Positions 25,373 through 32,835 of a stretch of 42,504 nt of DNA are shown one piece after another. Numbering within the stretch: position 1 is the first letter of the stretch; each line of letters starts with the position of its first letter. This stretch comes from Terriglobia bacterium (GTDB lineage: Bacteria; Acidobacteriota; Terriglobia; Bryobacterales; Bryobacteraceae), in contig JAIQFL010000057.1 of NCBI GenBank assembly GCA_020073365.1, positions 1 through 42,504 of the forward strand, in the 5' to 3' direction. The notes below the pieces were generated by a model, which had not been told where the DNA came from, did no database searches, and worked only from the letters and a program-made list of their open reading frames with translations. The translations under genes were made by a program, and so were the position numbers.

Positions 25373-25381
25373 ATTACATCT

Positions 25382-25743
25382 GTGGAATATGAGATCATCG
25401 TAACCGATGAGTTTGAACAATGGTGGGATGGTCTCGACGCTACTGAACAGCAATCAGTCGAGCGTATCGTAAGGCTCCTGGCTGCCTTTGGACCTACACT
25501 GCGCCACCCATACAGCTCGGGTATCAAAGGCAGCCGATACTCCCACATGCGGGAGCTTGGATTCAGCATCGTGGGCGGCCCTATCGAGTTCTTTATGCCT
25601 TTGATCCAAGGAGGCAAGCGGTGTTGTTGATAGGTGGCGAGAAGAGTGGGGATGCCCGTTGGTATCAGATTTTCGTGCCGTTGGCGGATGCGTTATACGA
25701 GAAGTTCCTAAAGGACACGGAGAGCGAGAAAGAAGATGGCTAA
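25382..25743 (+). pseudogene. higB: HigB/Gp49-like RelE-superfamily toxin with one-base deletion
   Basis: GTG 25382 opens VEYEIIVTDEFEQWWDGLDA, VERIVRLLAAFGPTLRHPYS and GSRYSHMREL in one frame. At about 25558-25560 the frame is lost and the protein would stop at 25630. Reading the frame two bases on restores the family: IQHRGRPYRVLYAFDPRRQA, then VLLIGGEKSGDARWYQIFVP and LADALYEKFLKD, ending at TAA 25741-25743. One missing base (CTTxGGATT, expected Leu-Arg-Ile) explains it. Intact members are mRNA interferases that cut transcripts on the ribosome. The stop overlaps the antitoxin ATG by the usual few bases, so this is a toxin-first HigBA-type pair. Either the toxin is genuinely dead or the base was lost in sequencing. 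Confidence 0.8.
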
Positions 25744-26071
25744 GCATTACAAGAAATTCAGCGAGCTGCAGTCCAAAATGTCACCGGAACAGCGTAAACA
25801 GAACGAGGCAGAAGCCGAGAGGATGATGCGGGAACTTCCGCTCGATGAGTTGCGGGCAGCTCGGAATCTCACGCAAGAGCACCTGGCGAAGATCATGGGT
25901 GTAAAGCAGTCTGCAATCTCCCGGATGGAGCGCCGAGCCGATGTCTACGTGAGCACCCTTTCCTCTTTCATCGAAGCCATGGGCGGACACCTCGAAATCC
26001 GAGCGGTCTTTCCCGAAGGCGCAGTACTTATTAATCAATTCGGCGAGGAACGGCCCTCGACCGCGGATTGA
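25736..26071 (+). CDS. higA: HigA-type antitoxin, XRE helix-turn-helix
   Basis: 111 residues. ATG 25736 overlaps the toxin's terminal TAA (25741-25743). The N-terminal half is charged (KHYKKFSELQSKMSPEQRKQ, EAERMMREL), then a Cro/C1-type helix-turn-helix (NLTQEHLAKIMGVKQSAISR, about residues 43-62) and a short tail with SSFIEAMGGHLEIRAVFPEG. The pattern (LxxLRxARxLTQ..LA..MGVKQ..ISRMERR) is that of HigA-like antitoxins that pair with Gp49-like toxins. The product should neutralise HigB and bind the operon promoter. The reading frame is intact while its toxin is broken, the expected order of decay because loss of the antitoxin first would be lethal. Confidence 0.88.
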   Translation: MAKHYKKFSELQSKMSPEQRKQNEAEAERMMRELPLDELRAARNLTQEHLAKIMGVKQSAISRMERRADVYVSTLSSFIEAMGGHLEIRAVFPEGAVLINQFGEERPSTAD

Positions 26072-26259
26072 CGGCGACGCGCCACATATCTCCAGGGCCT
26101 TCGGCGCCGTCGTTTCCGAGGCGGCGAACGAGCACCCTGCGCATAAGCGTATCGAGAGACGCCGGTTTCTGTCTCGTGTGCCGGGTGCAGTAACGATGCA
26201 AATCGAAGTATCATGAAATCGGACTTACGGCTCGGCAACGAGCCTGGAGGAGGTCCATT

Positions 26260-26724
26260 GTGGACGTTACGACAGACGATTTCCGGCGTCATTACGCAGA
26301 GCTTTCCGATGCCGGCCTTCTCTCCGTCAACCGCGAGCAACTCAGCGACACTGCCCGGCAAGTATACGATGCGGAGGTAGCCGGCCGGGGTCTCAAGATC
26401 GAGGCCCAGCCCGAATCCCCGCCAGTCGCACCAGACCATGAGAAGCATCCGGACGAGGAACTGGTACAGATTGCCACTTTCGCTTTTCCGAATGATGCGA
26501 AGTTCGCCCGAGCCGAGTTGGAAGCCGAAGGCATTCCCTGTTACATGGGCAACGAGCGGACTCTGGACGTGGATTGGTTCCTTACCAACGTCCTCGGCGG
26601 ATACAAGCTGTCGGTCCCGGCGGCCGATGCCGAGCGGGCCCGCGCGATCCTGGATTCGCGCGTTTCCGACGAGGAATTAGACGCCCAAGCCGCCGCCGAA
26701 CCGCCTCCCGAAGACGTCGTTTGA
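26260..26724 (+). CDS. DUF2007-like putative signal-transducing protein
   Basis: 154 residues. GTG 26260 stands 6 bases after GGAGGAGG (26246-26253). The N-terminal 50 residues (TTDDFRRHYAELSDAGLLSV, NREQLSDTARQVYDAEVAGR) form a small helical region; a Pro-rich hinge follows. Residues about 65-135 match DUF2007: VQIATFAFPNDAKFARAELE, AEGIPCYMGNERTLDVDWFL, GGYKLSVPAADAERARAILD, a ferredoxin-like fold. The end is acidic (DEELDAQAAAEPPPEDVV). Such proteins often have a 5-Cys zinc region and no known partner. Soluble and cytoplasmic by composition. A 108-base gap leads to fba on the same strand. Confidence 0.78.
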   Translation: MDVTTDDFRRHYAELSDAGLLSVNREQLSDTARQVYDAEVAGRGLKIEAQPESPPVAPDHEKHPDEELVQIATFAFPNDAKFARAELEAEGIPCYMGNERTLDVDWFLTNVLGGYKLSVPAADAERARAILDSRVSDEELDAQAAAEPPPEDVV

Positions 26725-26832
26725 ACACTGCTCCACGCCGCGCATTGCCGCGTTCCCCGGAATCGTGTTACCGTCAGAATTAAAGACTTTTGGGTATTAT
26801 TCAACGCAAAAATTCTAAGGAGAAATCAAACC

Positions 26833-27864
26833 ATGCCACTAGTTTCGATGCGCCAGCTCCTCGACGAGGCGGCCAAGGGCGGGTACGGTGTTGGCGCGTT
26901 CAACGTCAACAATATGGAACAGATCCAGGCGATCATGGAGGCGGCGCGCGAAACCCGGTCGCCGGTCATCATTCAGGCCAGCCGCGGCGCGCGCGCCTAC
27001 TCGCAGGACCGGTTCCTGTATCATCTGATGTTGGCCGCGACGGAGCTCTACCCCGAGATCCCCACGGTTCTGCACCTCGACCACGGGAACAGCGTGGAAA
27101 CGTGCAAGAGCGCCATCGAGATGGGCTTCACCAGCGTGATGATGGATGGCTCGCTCATGCCGGATGGGAAGACGCCCTCCAGTTTCGAGTACAACGTCAA
27201 TGCCACCCGCCAGGTGGTGGAGATGGCGCATGCCAAGGGCATCACCGTGGAAGGCGAAATCGGCTGTCTGGGCGGTATTGAGGATGGTCATGGCGCTGGC
27301 CTCGACGGCCTGAGCCACCTCACCGATCCGGCCCAAGCCGAGGAATTCGTTAAGCTGACGGGCCTGGACGCTTTGGCGATCGCCATCGGCACCAGCCATG
27401 GCGCCTACAAGTTCTCTTCGAAGCCCACGGGCGAGACCCTCAAGATGGCGCGCCTGATCGAGATCCACAAGCGCCTGCCCAACGTTCACCTGGTGATGCA
27501 CGGCTCCTCCAGCGTGCCCAAGGAACTGCAGGACATCATCAACCAGTACGGCGGAAAGCTGAAGCCCACGTGGGGCGTGCCGGTTGAGGAGATCCAGCTC
27601 GGCATCCGGAACGGCGTACGCAAGATCAACGTCGATACCGACAATCGCCTGGCCATCACCGGCGCCATCCGCAAGGTCTTCATGGAAAAGCCCGAAGAGT
27701 TCGACCCGCGCAGTTACATGAAGCCCGCTCGCGAAGCCATGAAGAAGGTGGTGGCGCAGCGCATGGTGCAATTCGGCCAGGCCGGTCACGCGGGAGATTA
27801 TCAGCCCATCCCGCTCTCCGAAATGGCCGCTCAGTATGCCGGTCAGGTCTGCCTCACGGTTTGA
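26833..27864 (+). CDS. fba: Class II fructose-bisphosphate aldolase
   Basis: 343 residues. ATG 26833 follows AAGGAGAAATC. Class II signatures are complete: [20 protein letters not shown] (zinc His and catalytic Asp, 81-100), [13 protein letters not shown] (zinc Glu), GTSHGAYKF (zinc His), [10 protein letters not shown] (zinc His and phosphate loop) and [10 protein letters not shown] (phosphate and sugar contacts). The length and the [12 protein letters not shown] insert resemble the Calvin-type subgroup. It cleaves fructose 1,6-bisphosphate to dihydroxyacetone phosphate and glyceraldehyde 3-phosphate in glycolysis, and runs in reverse for gluconeogenesis. The leftward rhaT converges on it 80 bases away across a strong hairpin. 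No regulatory site is visible beyond the ribosome binding site. Confidence 0.95.
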   Translation: MPLVSMRQLLDEAAKGGYGVGAFNVNNMEQIQAIMEAARETRSPVIIQASRGARAYSQDRFLYHLMLAATELYPEIPTVLHLDHGNSVETCKSAIEMGFTSVMMDGSLMPDGKTPSSFEYNVNATRQVVEMAHAKGITVEGEIGCLGGIEDGHGAGLDGLSHLTDPAQAEEFVKLTGLDALAIAIGTSHGAYKFSSKPTGETLKMARLIEIHKRLPNVHLVMHGSSSVPKELQDIINQYGGKLKPTWGVPVEEIQLGIRNGVRKINVDTDNRLAITGAIRKVFMEKPEEFDPRSYMKPAREAMKKVVAQRMVQFGQAGHAGDYQPIPLSEMAAQYAGQVCLTV

Positions 27865-27875
27865 AGAACCGGAAC

Positions 27876-27911
27876 GCCACCCGCCTCACTCCGGTAGTGA
27901 CGGCGGGTGGC
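27876..27911. terminator. Long hairpin between convergent fba and rhaT
   Basis: GCCACCCGCC (27876-27885) pairs perfectly with GGCGGGTGGC (27902-27911), and inside it TCACT pairs with AGTGA around CCGGT. The result is a 15-bp stem with a single bulged C. It lies 12 bases after the fba stop and 34 before the rhaT stop, as expected of a bidirectional terminator. There is no T-tract, so termination strength is uncertain. Confidence 0.75.
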
Positions 27912-27944
27912 CCTGGGCCTTTCTGGTGGAACCTCACACGGGCC

Positions 27945-29099
27945 TCACTTCCCGGTCACGGCTGCGATTTTGTTGCCATAGCCCACGATGACGGTCGAAC
28001 TCACCAGGACCAGCAGGCTGAGTCCGACCAGGATCCTGGTGCGGCGGCTGGTGCCGCTCCACTCTTTGAGCCCGATGCCCCACAGCGTGCTGAAGATGAT
28101 GATACTGGCCATGTGCAGCGTCCAACTGGAGAACTTGTAGCGGCCCATCTGCGTCTCGCCCATACTGTAGAAGAAAAACTGCATGTACCAGGTGGTTCCG
28201 GCGAGCGCGCAGAAGAGGTAGTTGGACAGCATCGGGGCCCTCACCACCGGTTCGGTCGCGACGGCCACTGCGGTCGCCGCGCGGGACAGGCCATTTTCGC
28301 CGCCGTCCTCGCGGGCGGGGGCCGTGGGGCGGATCTCCGACTGGAAATACTGATACGCGGTGCGGTTCCGGATATTCAAAATGAGGCACCAGATGAAATT
28401 GGAGGTAAATCCGCCTGCCAAGACCACCACGAGAACCGGAAGCCCCTGCAACAGGGGCGGCGTACCGTGGCGCACCGTGATCTCTTTGATAGGATCGCCC
28501 GCCGCTAACCCGAAGGCGAAACAGGCGCTCATGATGCCGGAGAAGGTGGCCACCAGAAGTCCGCGTTTGAGATTGAACTCGCGAATCGAGTTGCGCTTCT
28601 GCTCTTCCGACAGCTCCCGTTCCTTGGACACTCCCGCGGACCCGGCGCAGGCGATGCCTGCCAGACACACTGCGACACCGAAGAGAATCACCTGGCCCGA
28701 ATGGGTTCCCCAGACCTGGGTAGCGAACTGTCCGCGGAATATGGGAGGTATCAGGGTACCAAACGAAGCCGTGTATCCCAGCGCCACCGCCATTCCAAGG
28801 GACATGCCGAGATAGCGCATGGTCAGGCCGAACGTAAGCCCACCCAAGCCCCACAAAAGCCCAAACGCGTAAGCCCAAAACATGCTGCCGGAGGGCGCTT
28901 CCCGAAGCACTCCTGGGAGATCGTTGGTGATCGTGAAGGCCAGGATCCAGGGAGCGATGACCCAACTGAACATGCCTCCGGCAAGCCAGTAGGTTTCCCA
29001 CGCCCAACTCCGGACGCCGCGATAGGCGACGTAAAAACTGCCTGAGGCGAAGCCGCCAAGCCAGTGAAAGAACACTCCGAGAAGGGGATTTGGCGTCAA
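27945..29099 (-). CDS. rhaT: L-rhamnose/proton symporter RhaT-like
   Basis: 384 residues, against 344 for E. coli RhaT. About ten membrane helices are visible. Family landmarks include FFHWLGGFASGSFYVAYRGV near the N-terminus, the WAWETYWLAGGMFSWVIAPW segment, GLTFGLTMRYLGMSLGMAVA, EFNLKRGLLVATFSGIMSAC and WYMQFFFYSMGETQMG. The extra residues are mostly a hydrophilic loop with TAPAREDGGENGLSRA. It takes up L-rhamnose with a proton across the cytoplasmic membrane. No rhamnose catabolic genes (rhaA, rhaB, rhaD) accompany it. Rhamnose is abundant in pectin, which fits the GH28 locus 24 kb to the left. Converges on fba; the next gene on its 5' side is an ADOP permease 166 bases away. Confidence 0.88.
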   Translation of the reverse strand: MTPNPLLGVFFHWLGGFASGSFYVAYRGVRSWAWETYWLAGGMFSWVIAPWILAFTITNDLPGVLREAPSGSMFWAYAFGLLWGLGGLTFGLTMRYLGMSLGMAVALGYTASFGTLIPPIFRGQFATQVWGTHSGQVILFGVAVCLAGIACAGSAGVSKERELSEEQKRNSIREFNLKRGLLVATFSGIMSACFAFGLAAGDPIKEITVRHGTPPLLQGLPVLVVVLAGGFTSNFIWCLILNIRNRTAYQYFQSEIRPTAPAREDGGENGLSRAATAVAVATEPVVRAPMLSNYLFCALAGTTWYMQFFFYSMGETQMGRYKFSSWTLHMASIIIFSTLWGIGLKEWSGTSRRTRILVGLSLLVLVSSTVIVGYGNKIAAVTGK

Positions 29100-29265
29100 A
29101 GGGTCACCTCAGATCCGGTTTGGGCAACGAAGACCAGGGTCGGCCTGGCGCGTCGAAGGCGGTCAGCGATTTCCGTGTCCCAGAAGAATGGTAACCGAAT
29201 GCAGCCAGGCTTTCAACCGTAACGGGTCTCGATATCAGGAATGTGCAGCGCGCCGGGAAAGCGGC

Positions 29266-31653
29266 CTATTCGTGTCGCAGAGCCACCGACGCCTCCACGC
29301 GCGTAGCCCGCAGGGCCGGTATCGTGCATCCAAGCAGGGCCACTACCACCAGGACACTGGCGGCGAGCGCCAGCGTGGCCGGGTCGCCTGGGCTGACCTC
29401 GAACAGCATGCTGCGCAGCAACCGCATGAGGCCCAGCGCGGCCAGGCCACCGAACGCCACGCCCGCCGCTGCCATGCGCATGCCGCTCGCGAGCACCAGC
29501 CGCGTTACATCTCGCCGCTCCGCCCCGAGCGCGACACGGATGCCGATCTCCCGCGTGCGCGCGGTCACCGAATAGGCGATCACGCCGTAGATGCCAATGG
29601 CCGCCAGGAGCGTCGCGCAGGCGGCGAAGCCCACCAGCATCCACATGAGGAACCGCCGGTCGCGCAACGATGTGGAGATCACGTCGTCCATAGACAGCGC
29701 CGGGGGGATGGGGATATTCTTGTCCGCCAGCTTGATTTGCGCCCGGATCGCGGCTTGGACTCCCGCCGCCGCGGGTTCGTACCGCACCATCAAACTCATC
29801 AAGCCCCAGTTGTGCTGAAAGTAGTCTTCGTAGGCCTCCGGACGCGGAGGCAGCGCCAACTGGTCGTGCCGTACATCTCCGATCACGCCCACTACCATGG
29901 ACCAAGGCTGCTTGGGATTCGGCCCGAGCCGGATCCGCCTTCCGATGGCATCCTGGCCCGGCCAGCACAACTCCGCCAGCGCTCGATTGACCACCACCAC
30001 CTCCGGGGCGCCCTCCACATCGTGTGGGTTGAAATCGCGTCCGGCCAACAGGGGGATTCCCATCGCGCTAAAGTATCCGGGGCCTGCCAGTTGGTAATTC
30101 GCCTCCAGGTTTTCGCCCGGCGCCGAGGTCCGGTTTTCGACCACGATTCCCGTCCCCGAGCGCTCGCCGCTTAACGGGATGTTGCCTACCGCGCCGGCGG
30201 CCTTCACTCCGGGGATCGCGCGGATGTGCGACAGAAGCTCTTCGTAAAACGCGCCCACCTGGTTGTTGGTCTTGAAACGGGCGCGCTGGGGAGCGATTTG
30301 GAACGTCTGCACATGGTCCGCCACGAATCCCGGGTTCACGTGCCGCAACCTCCACAGACTCTGTGTCAACAGGCCTGCCCCCGCCAGCAGCACGAAGGCC
30401 ATAGCCACCTCCGCAGTGACCAGCACGGCCCGCGCCGATCCGCCGCCCGCCGTAGTTCGTGCCGAACTGCGCGCCAGCGTATCCCGTGTGGCGGTCCATG
30501 CCGGCGCCAGGCCGAACACGATTCCGCATAACAAGGAAGCTCCCAGGGCAAACGTCAGGACGCCGCTATCCATGAGGATCTCCGACGCGCGGCTGAACTG
30601 TTCCATCGCCACGGCCCGCAATCCGGCAACGCCCCAGGCGGCCACGAGGATGCCGGCGATTCCTCCAATGGCGCTCAGCAGAATCCCCTCAGCCAGCAAC
30701 TGGCCGAGCAGTTGCCGGCGCGCGGCGCCCAGTGCAGATCGAACGGCAAATTCGGAGGTGCGCGCCGATGCCCGCGCCAACAGTAGGCTCGCCAGGTTGG
30801 CGCACACCATCAACAGAACGAATCCGACGGCCCCGCCCAGCACCAGCAGCATCCGCCGCGAGTCGCCGGCCAGGTAATGTTGCAGAGTCACTACCGACAC
30901 TCCCTCGCCCCGGTTGGTCTTGGGATAGTCCGCGGCCAACTGGGCCGCCACCGAATCTAGATCCTTGGCCGCCGCCGCCAGCGATACGCCGGACTTCAGG
31001 CGTCCCACCGTGCGCAGCCAGTACACGTTGCGGCGCGTCAAATCTCGCGGGCTGATTCGAAGCGGCAGCCAGATGGCGGTCGACGGTTCCGGAAAGGCAA
31101 AGGAGGCCGGCATCACACCCACGATCCGAACTGGCGCGCCGTCCAGCGTGATACGCCGTCCCAGCACGGCGGGATCCGACGCGAACTGGCGCCGCCAGAG
31201 ACTCTCGCTCAACAGCACGGTAAATGGCGCGCCGGGTTGTACATCCTCGGTTTGAAAGCCGCGCCCAAGCAAAGGGGCTGCGCCCAGGGTGGCGGCGAGG
31301 TTCGCGGAGATGGCCGTCGACAGCAGACTCTGCGGCTCATCGCCGCCGGTCAGAGTGACCATGTCGGACGCGTAGACGGCCAGCGATTCGAGCGAGCGGT
31401 TGCGCTCGGCGAAGTCCTTGAAGTCGGGTGCGGAAAGTTGCTCTGCCGTTTTCCGTTGCTGCAGGTAGTAGCGTTGGAGCACCACCAGGCGGCCAGGATC
31501 GGAGTAGGCCGGCGGCCTCAGCAGAACCGCCTCAAGCACGCTGAACATGGCGGTGTTGGCGCCAATCCCCAGGGCCAGCGTCAGAACCGCCACCGCCGTA
31601 AACCCCGGACTGCGGCGCAGCAGCCGCCATCCATATTGGAAGTCTCTCCACAT
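29266..31653 (-). CDS. ADOP-type MacB/FtsX duplicated permease, first copy
   Basis: 795 residues from ATG 31653 (MWRDFQYGWRLLRRSPGFTA, the usual ADOP start); ATG 31683 adds ten. A duplicated MacB-type permease: membrane helix at about 20-40, periplasmic core 1 (SESLWRRQFASDPAVLGRRI), FtsX block 1 (VLLMVCANLASLLLARASAR, SEFAVRSALGAARRQLLGQL), a middle helix, core 2 and FtsX block 2 (LLAAIGIYGVIAYSVTART, EIGIRVALGAERRDVTRLVL). No ABC ATPase or PadR regulator is adjacent, hence the orphan name given to this acidobacterial family (TIGR03434). Function is unknown: efflux, envelope remodelling or signalling are proposed for MacB relatives. It lacks an obvious ribosome site. On the same strand as the second copy but separated from it by a plus-strand gene. 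Confidence 0.9.
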   Translation of the reverse strand: MWRDFQYGWRLLRRSPGFTAVAVLTLALGIGANTAMFSVLEAVLLRPPAYSDPGRLVVLQRYYLQQRKTAEQLSAPDFKDFAERNRSLESLAVYASDMVTLTGGDEPQSLLSTAISANLAATLGAAPLLGRGFQTEDVQPGAPFTVLLSESLWRRQFASDPAVLGRRITLDGAPVRIVGVMPASFAFPEPSTAIWLPLRISPRDLTRRNVYWLRTVGRLKSGVSLAAAAKDLDSVAAQLAADYPKTNRGEGVSVVTLQHYLAGDSRRMLLVLGGAVGFVLLMVCANLASLLLARASARTSEFAVRSALGAARRQLLGQLLAEGILLSAIGGIAGILVAAWGVAGLRAVAMEQFSRASEILMDSGVLTFALGASLLCGIVFGLAPAWTATRDTLARSSARTTAGGGSARAVLVTAEVAMAFVLLAGAGLLTQSLWRLRHVNPGFVADHVQTFQIAPQRARFKTNNQVGAFYEELLSHIRAIPGVKAAGAVGNIPLSGERSGTGIVVENRTSAPGENLEANYQLAGPGYFSAMGIPLLAGRDFNPHDVEGAPEVVVVNRALAELCWPGQDAIGRRIRLGPNPKQPWSMVVGVIGDVRHDQLALPPRPEAYEDYFQHNWGLMSLMVRYEPAAAGVQAAIRAQIKLADKNIPIPPALSMDDVISTSLRDRRFLMWMLVGFAACATLLAAIGIYGVIAYSVTARTREIGIRVALGAERRDVTRLVLASGMRMAAAGVAFGGLAALGLMRLLRSMLFEVSPGDPATLALAASVLVVVALLGCTIPALRATRVEASVALRHE

Positions 31654-32042
31654 GGCGGTTCTCGTGTGCAAGCCGGCTTCCATTCGTCACTGGGCGCGAA
31701 AACAGCGGTTTCCGGGGCGGAAGTGTCGGCCGCGTGTTCGATTCTGGGAATCCCCGGACTGGATGGACCCCGCGGGGTCCCCTCAGCGAAGAGCCCTCGC
31801 CGGCGCTCCAGGGGGTGCGCCCTCGCTGGCCTTCCGGGGATCGCATGGACCTAATAATCCTCTGAGCGACCAGCGGCTCCAGGGGACCCGTATGGATCAG
31901 GGCAAGGGCGTTAAAGTAAGCCCCGTTGACGGGAGAGACCTGAATAGCTGGTGCGATGTTATGAACAGCGATGATTGGCGCAGCCGGGGCGGTTCCGATG
32001 TGGTCTAATTCCAGTAGGCCGAGGAAGGAGGAATTGAGGGGA
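31654..32042. other. Spacer between divergent ADOP gene and unknown gene
   Basis: 389 bases without a gene. It contains a 16-base perfect palindrome GGACCCCGCGGGGTCC (31765-31780), embedded in GC-rich DNA with other short inverted runs, and the ribosome site GAAGGAGG (32024-32031) of the gene at 32043. The palindrome may be part of a terminator or a binding site; both adjacent genes are read away from it, so a shared regulatory role is possible. Confidence 0.45.
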
Positions 32043-32801
32043 ATGAAGCAGGTCACTCTGGTCTCCCTCTATGGTCAGAAGCGGAAGGAACTGGCTGAAT
32101 TCGCCCAACGCTGCACCGACATTATTGCCACTTCACCCCTGCGAAGGGTGTTCCGTCCCTACCGCCTTGAGCAAATTCACGGGACCTTGGTCGGCATGGA
32201 AAAACTAGTCGGCTACTCAGATCATTACAACGCGAACCAGTGGGCTAAATCCAACTACCAGAGGGTGCTGATGAACTTCGGGCCTCTTTTCGGGATCGTG
32301 CGGCAGCACTTCCCGCTGGCTTTCCAGTTCGGCGGGTTCCCTAAGGTGTTCACCCAATTCGACAGCTTCGGCCGGTCGCCCTACGAACGTTCCTTCCAGG
32401 TTCAGTGGGCCTCGAACCGCGTAACCGTTATTGGGTGGCCGCACCGGAACGGTGATTTCACGGGTACCCGCCTGCTGGCGCGCTTCCGTGATGACGTAGC
32501 TTGCAAGTGCGGCATCAGGCACAAGTATGACAATGACAATGACCTCTTCATGGTCTTGGGTGAGATCGCCGACCTCACGAGTTTCACTGACGATGAAGTC
32601 GCAACGCTCAACCACGAGAGCAAGCAGGTCGAGGATGCGGTACGGGACTCACTCCAAGACCACAAGACAGAGATGACGGTAGAACCTGACGATGTTCTCG
32701 TAGTTCAGTACGAGAAGGAAACACTGCCGTTGGACACCACGATTGCCTACCGGATAACAGACGCAGGTTTGAACGCGGCCATGATTAGCGGCCTATACTG
32801 A
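32043..32801 (+). CDS. Unknown protein with a 2H-phosphoesterase-like HGTL motif
   Basis: 252 residues. ATG 32043 with GAAGGAGG 11 bases upstream. It begins with a strand-helix pair (KQVTLVSLYGQKRKELAEFA) and carries IHGTLVGMEKL at residues 45-55. H46-x-T48 is the H-x-T/S motif of 2H phosphoesterases (LigT-like), preceded by a long helix as in that fold. No clear second motif is seen; HES at 191-193 or H160 in RHKYDNDNDLF are weak candidates. Other stretches: FPLAFQFGGFPKVFTQFDSF, SPYERSFQVQWASNRVTVIG. No signal or membrane segment, so cytoplasmic. Its lower GC and codon use differ from the two ADOP genes on either side (both on the opposite strand), suggesting an acquired gene. If the 2H reading is right it might process cyclic phosphates, for example on RNA. 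Not a confident assignment. Confidence 0.6.
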   Translation: MKQVTLVSLYGQKRKELAEFAQRCTDIIATSPLRRVFRPYRLEQIHGTLVGMEKLVGYSDHYNANQWAKSNYQRVLMNFGPLFGIVRQHFPLAFQFGGFPKVFTQFDSFGRSPYERSFQVQWASNRVTVIGWPHRNGDFTGTRLLARFRDDVACKCGIRHKYDNDNDLFMVLGEIADLTSFTDDEVATLNHESKQVEDAVRDSLQDHKTEMTVEPDDVLVVQYEKETLPLDTTIAYRITDAGLNAAMISGLY

Positions 32802-32835
32802 AGGTCGAGCGGATGCTCTGCCCTTTAGGTCCGTC

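Noticed and set aside
26839..27789. Minus-strand open frame (316 codons) opposite fba
   Set aside because: Fully antisense to a strongly conserved class II aldolase, with no independent support.
31765..31780. GGACCCCGCGGGGTCC palindrome as a terminator
   Set aside because: Perfectly symmetric, but with no loop or T-tract, and both neighbouring genes are read away from it. Left as a noted feature of the spacer.
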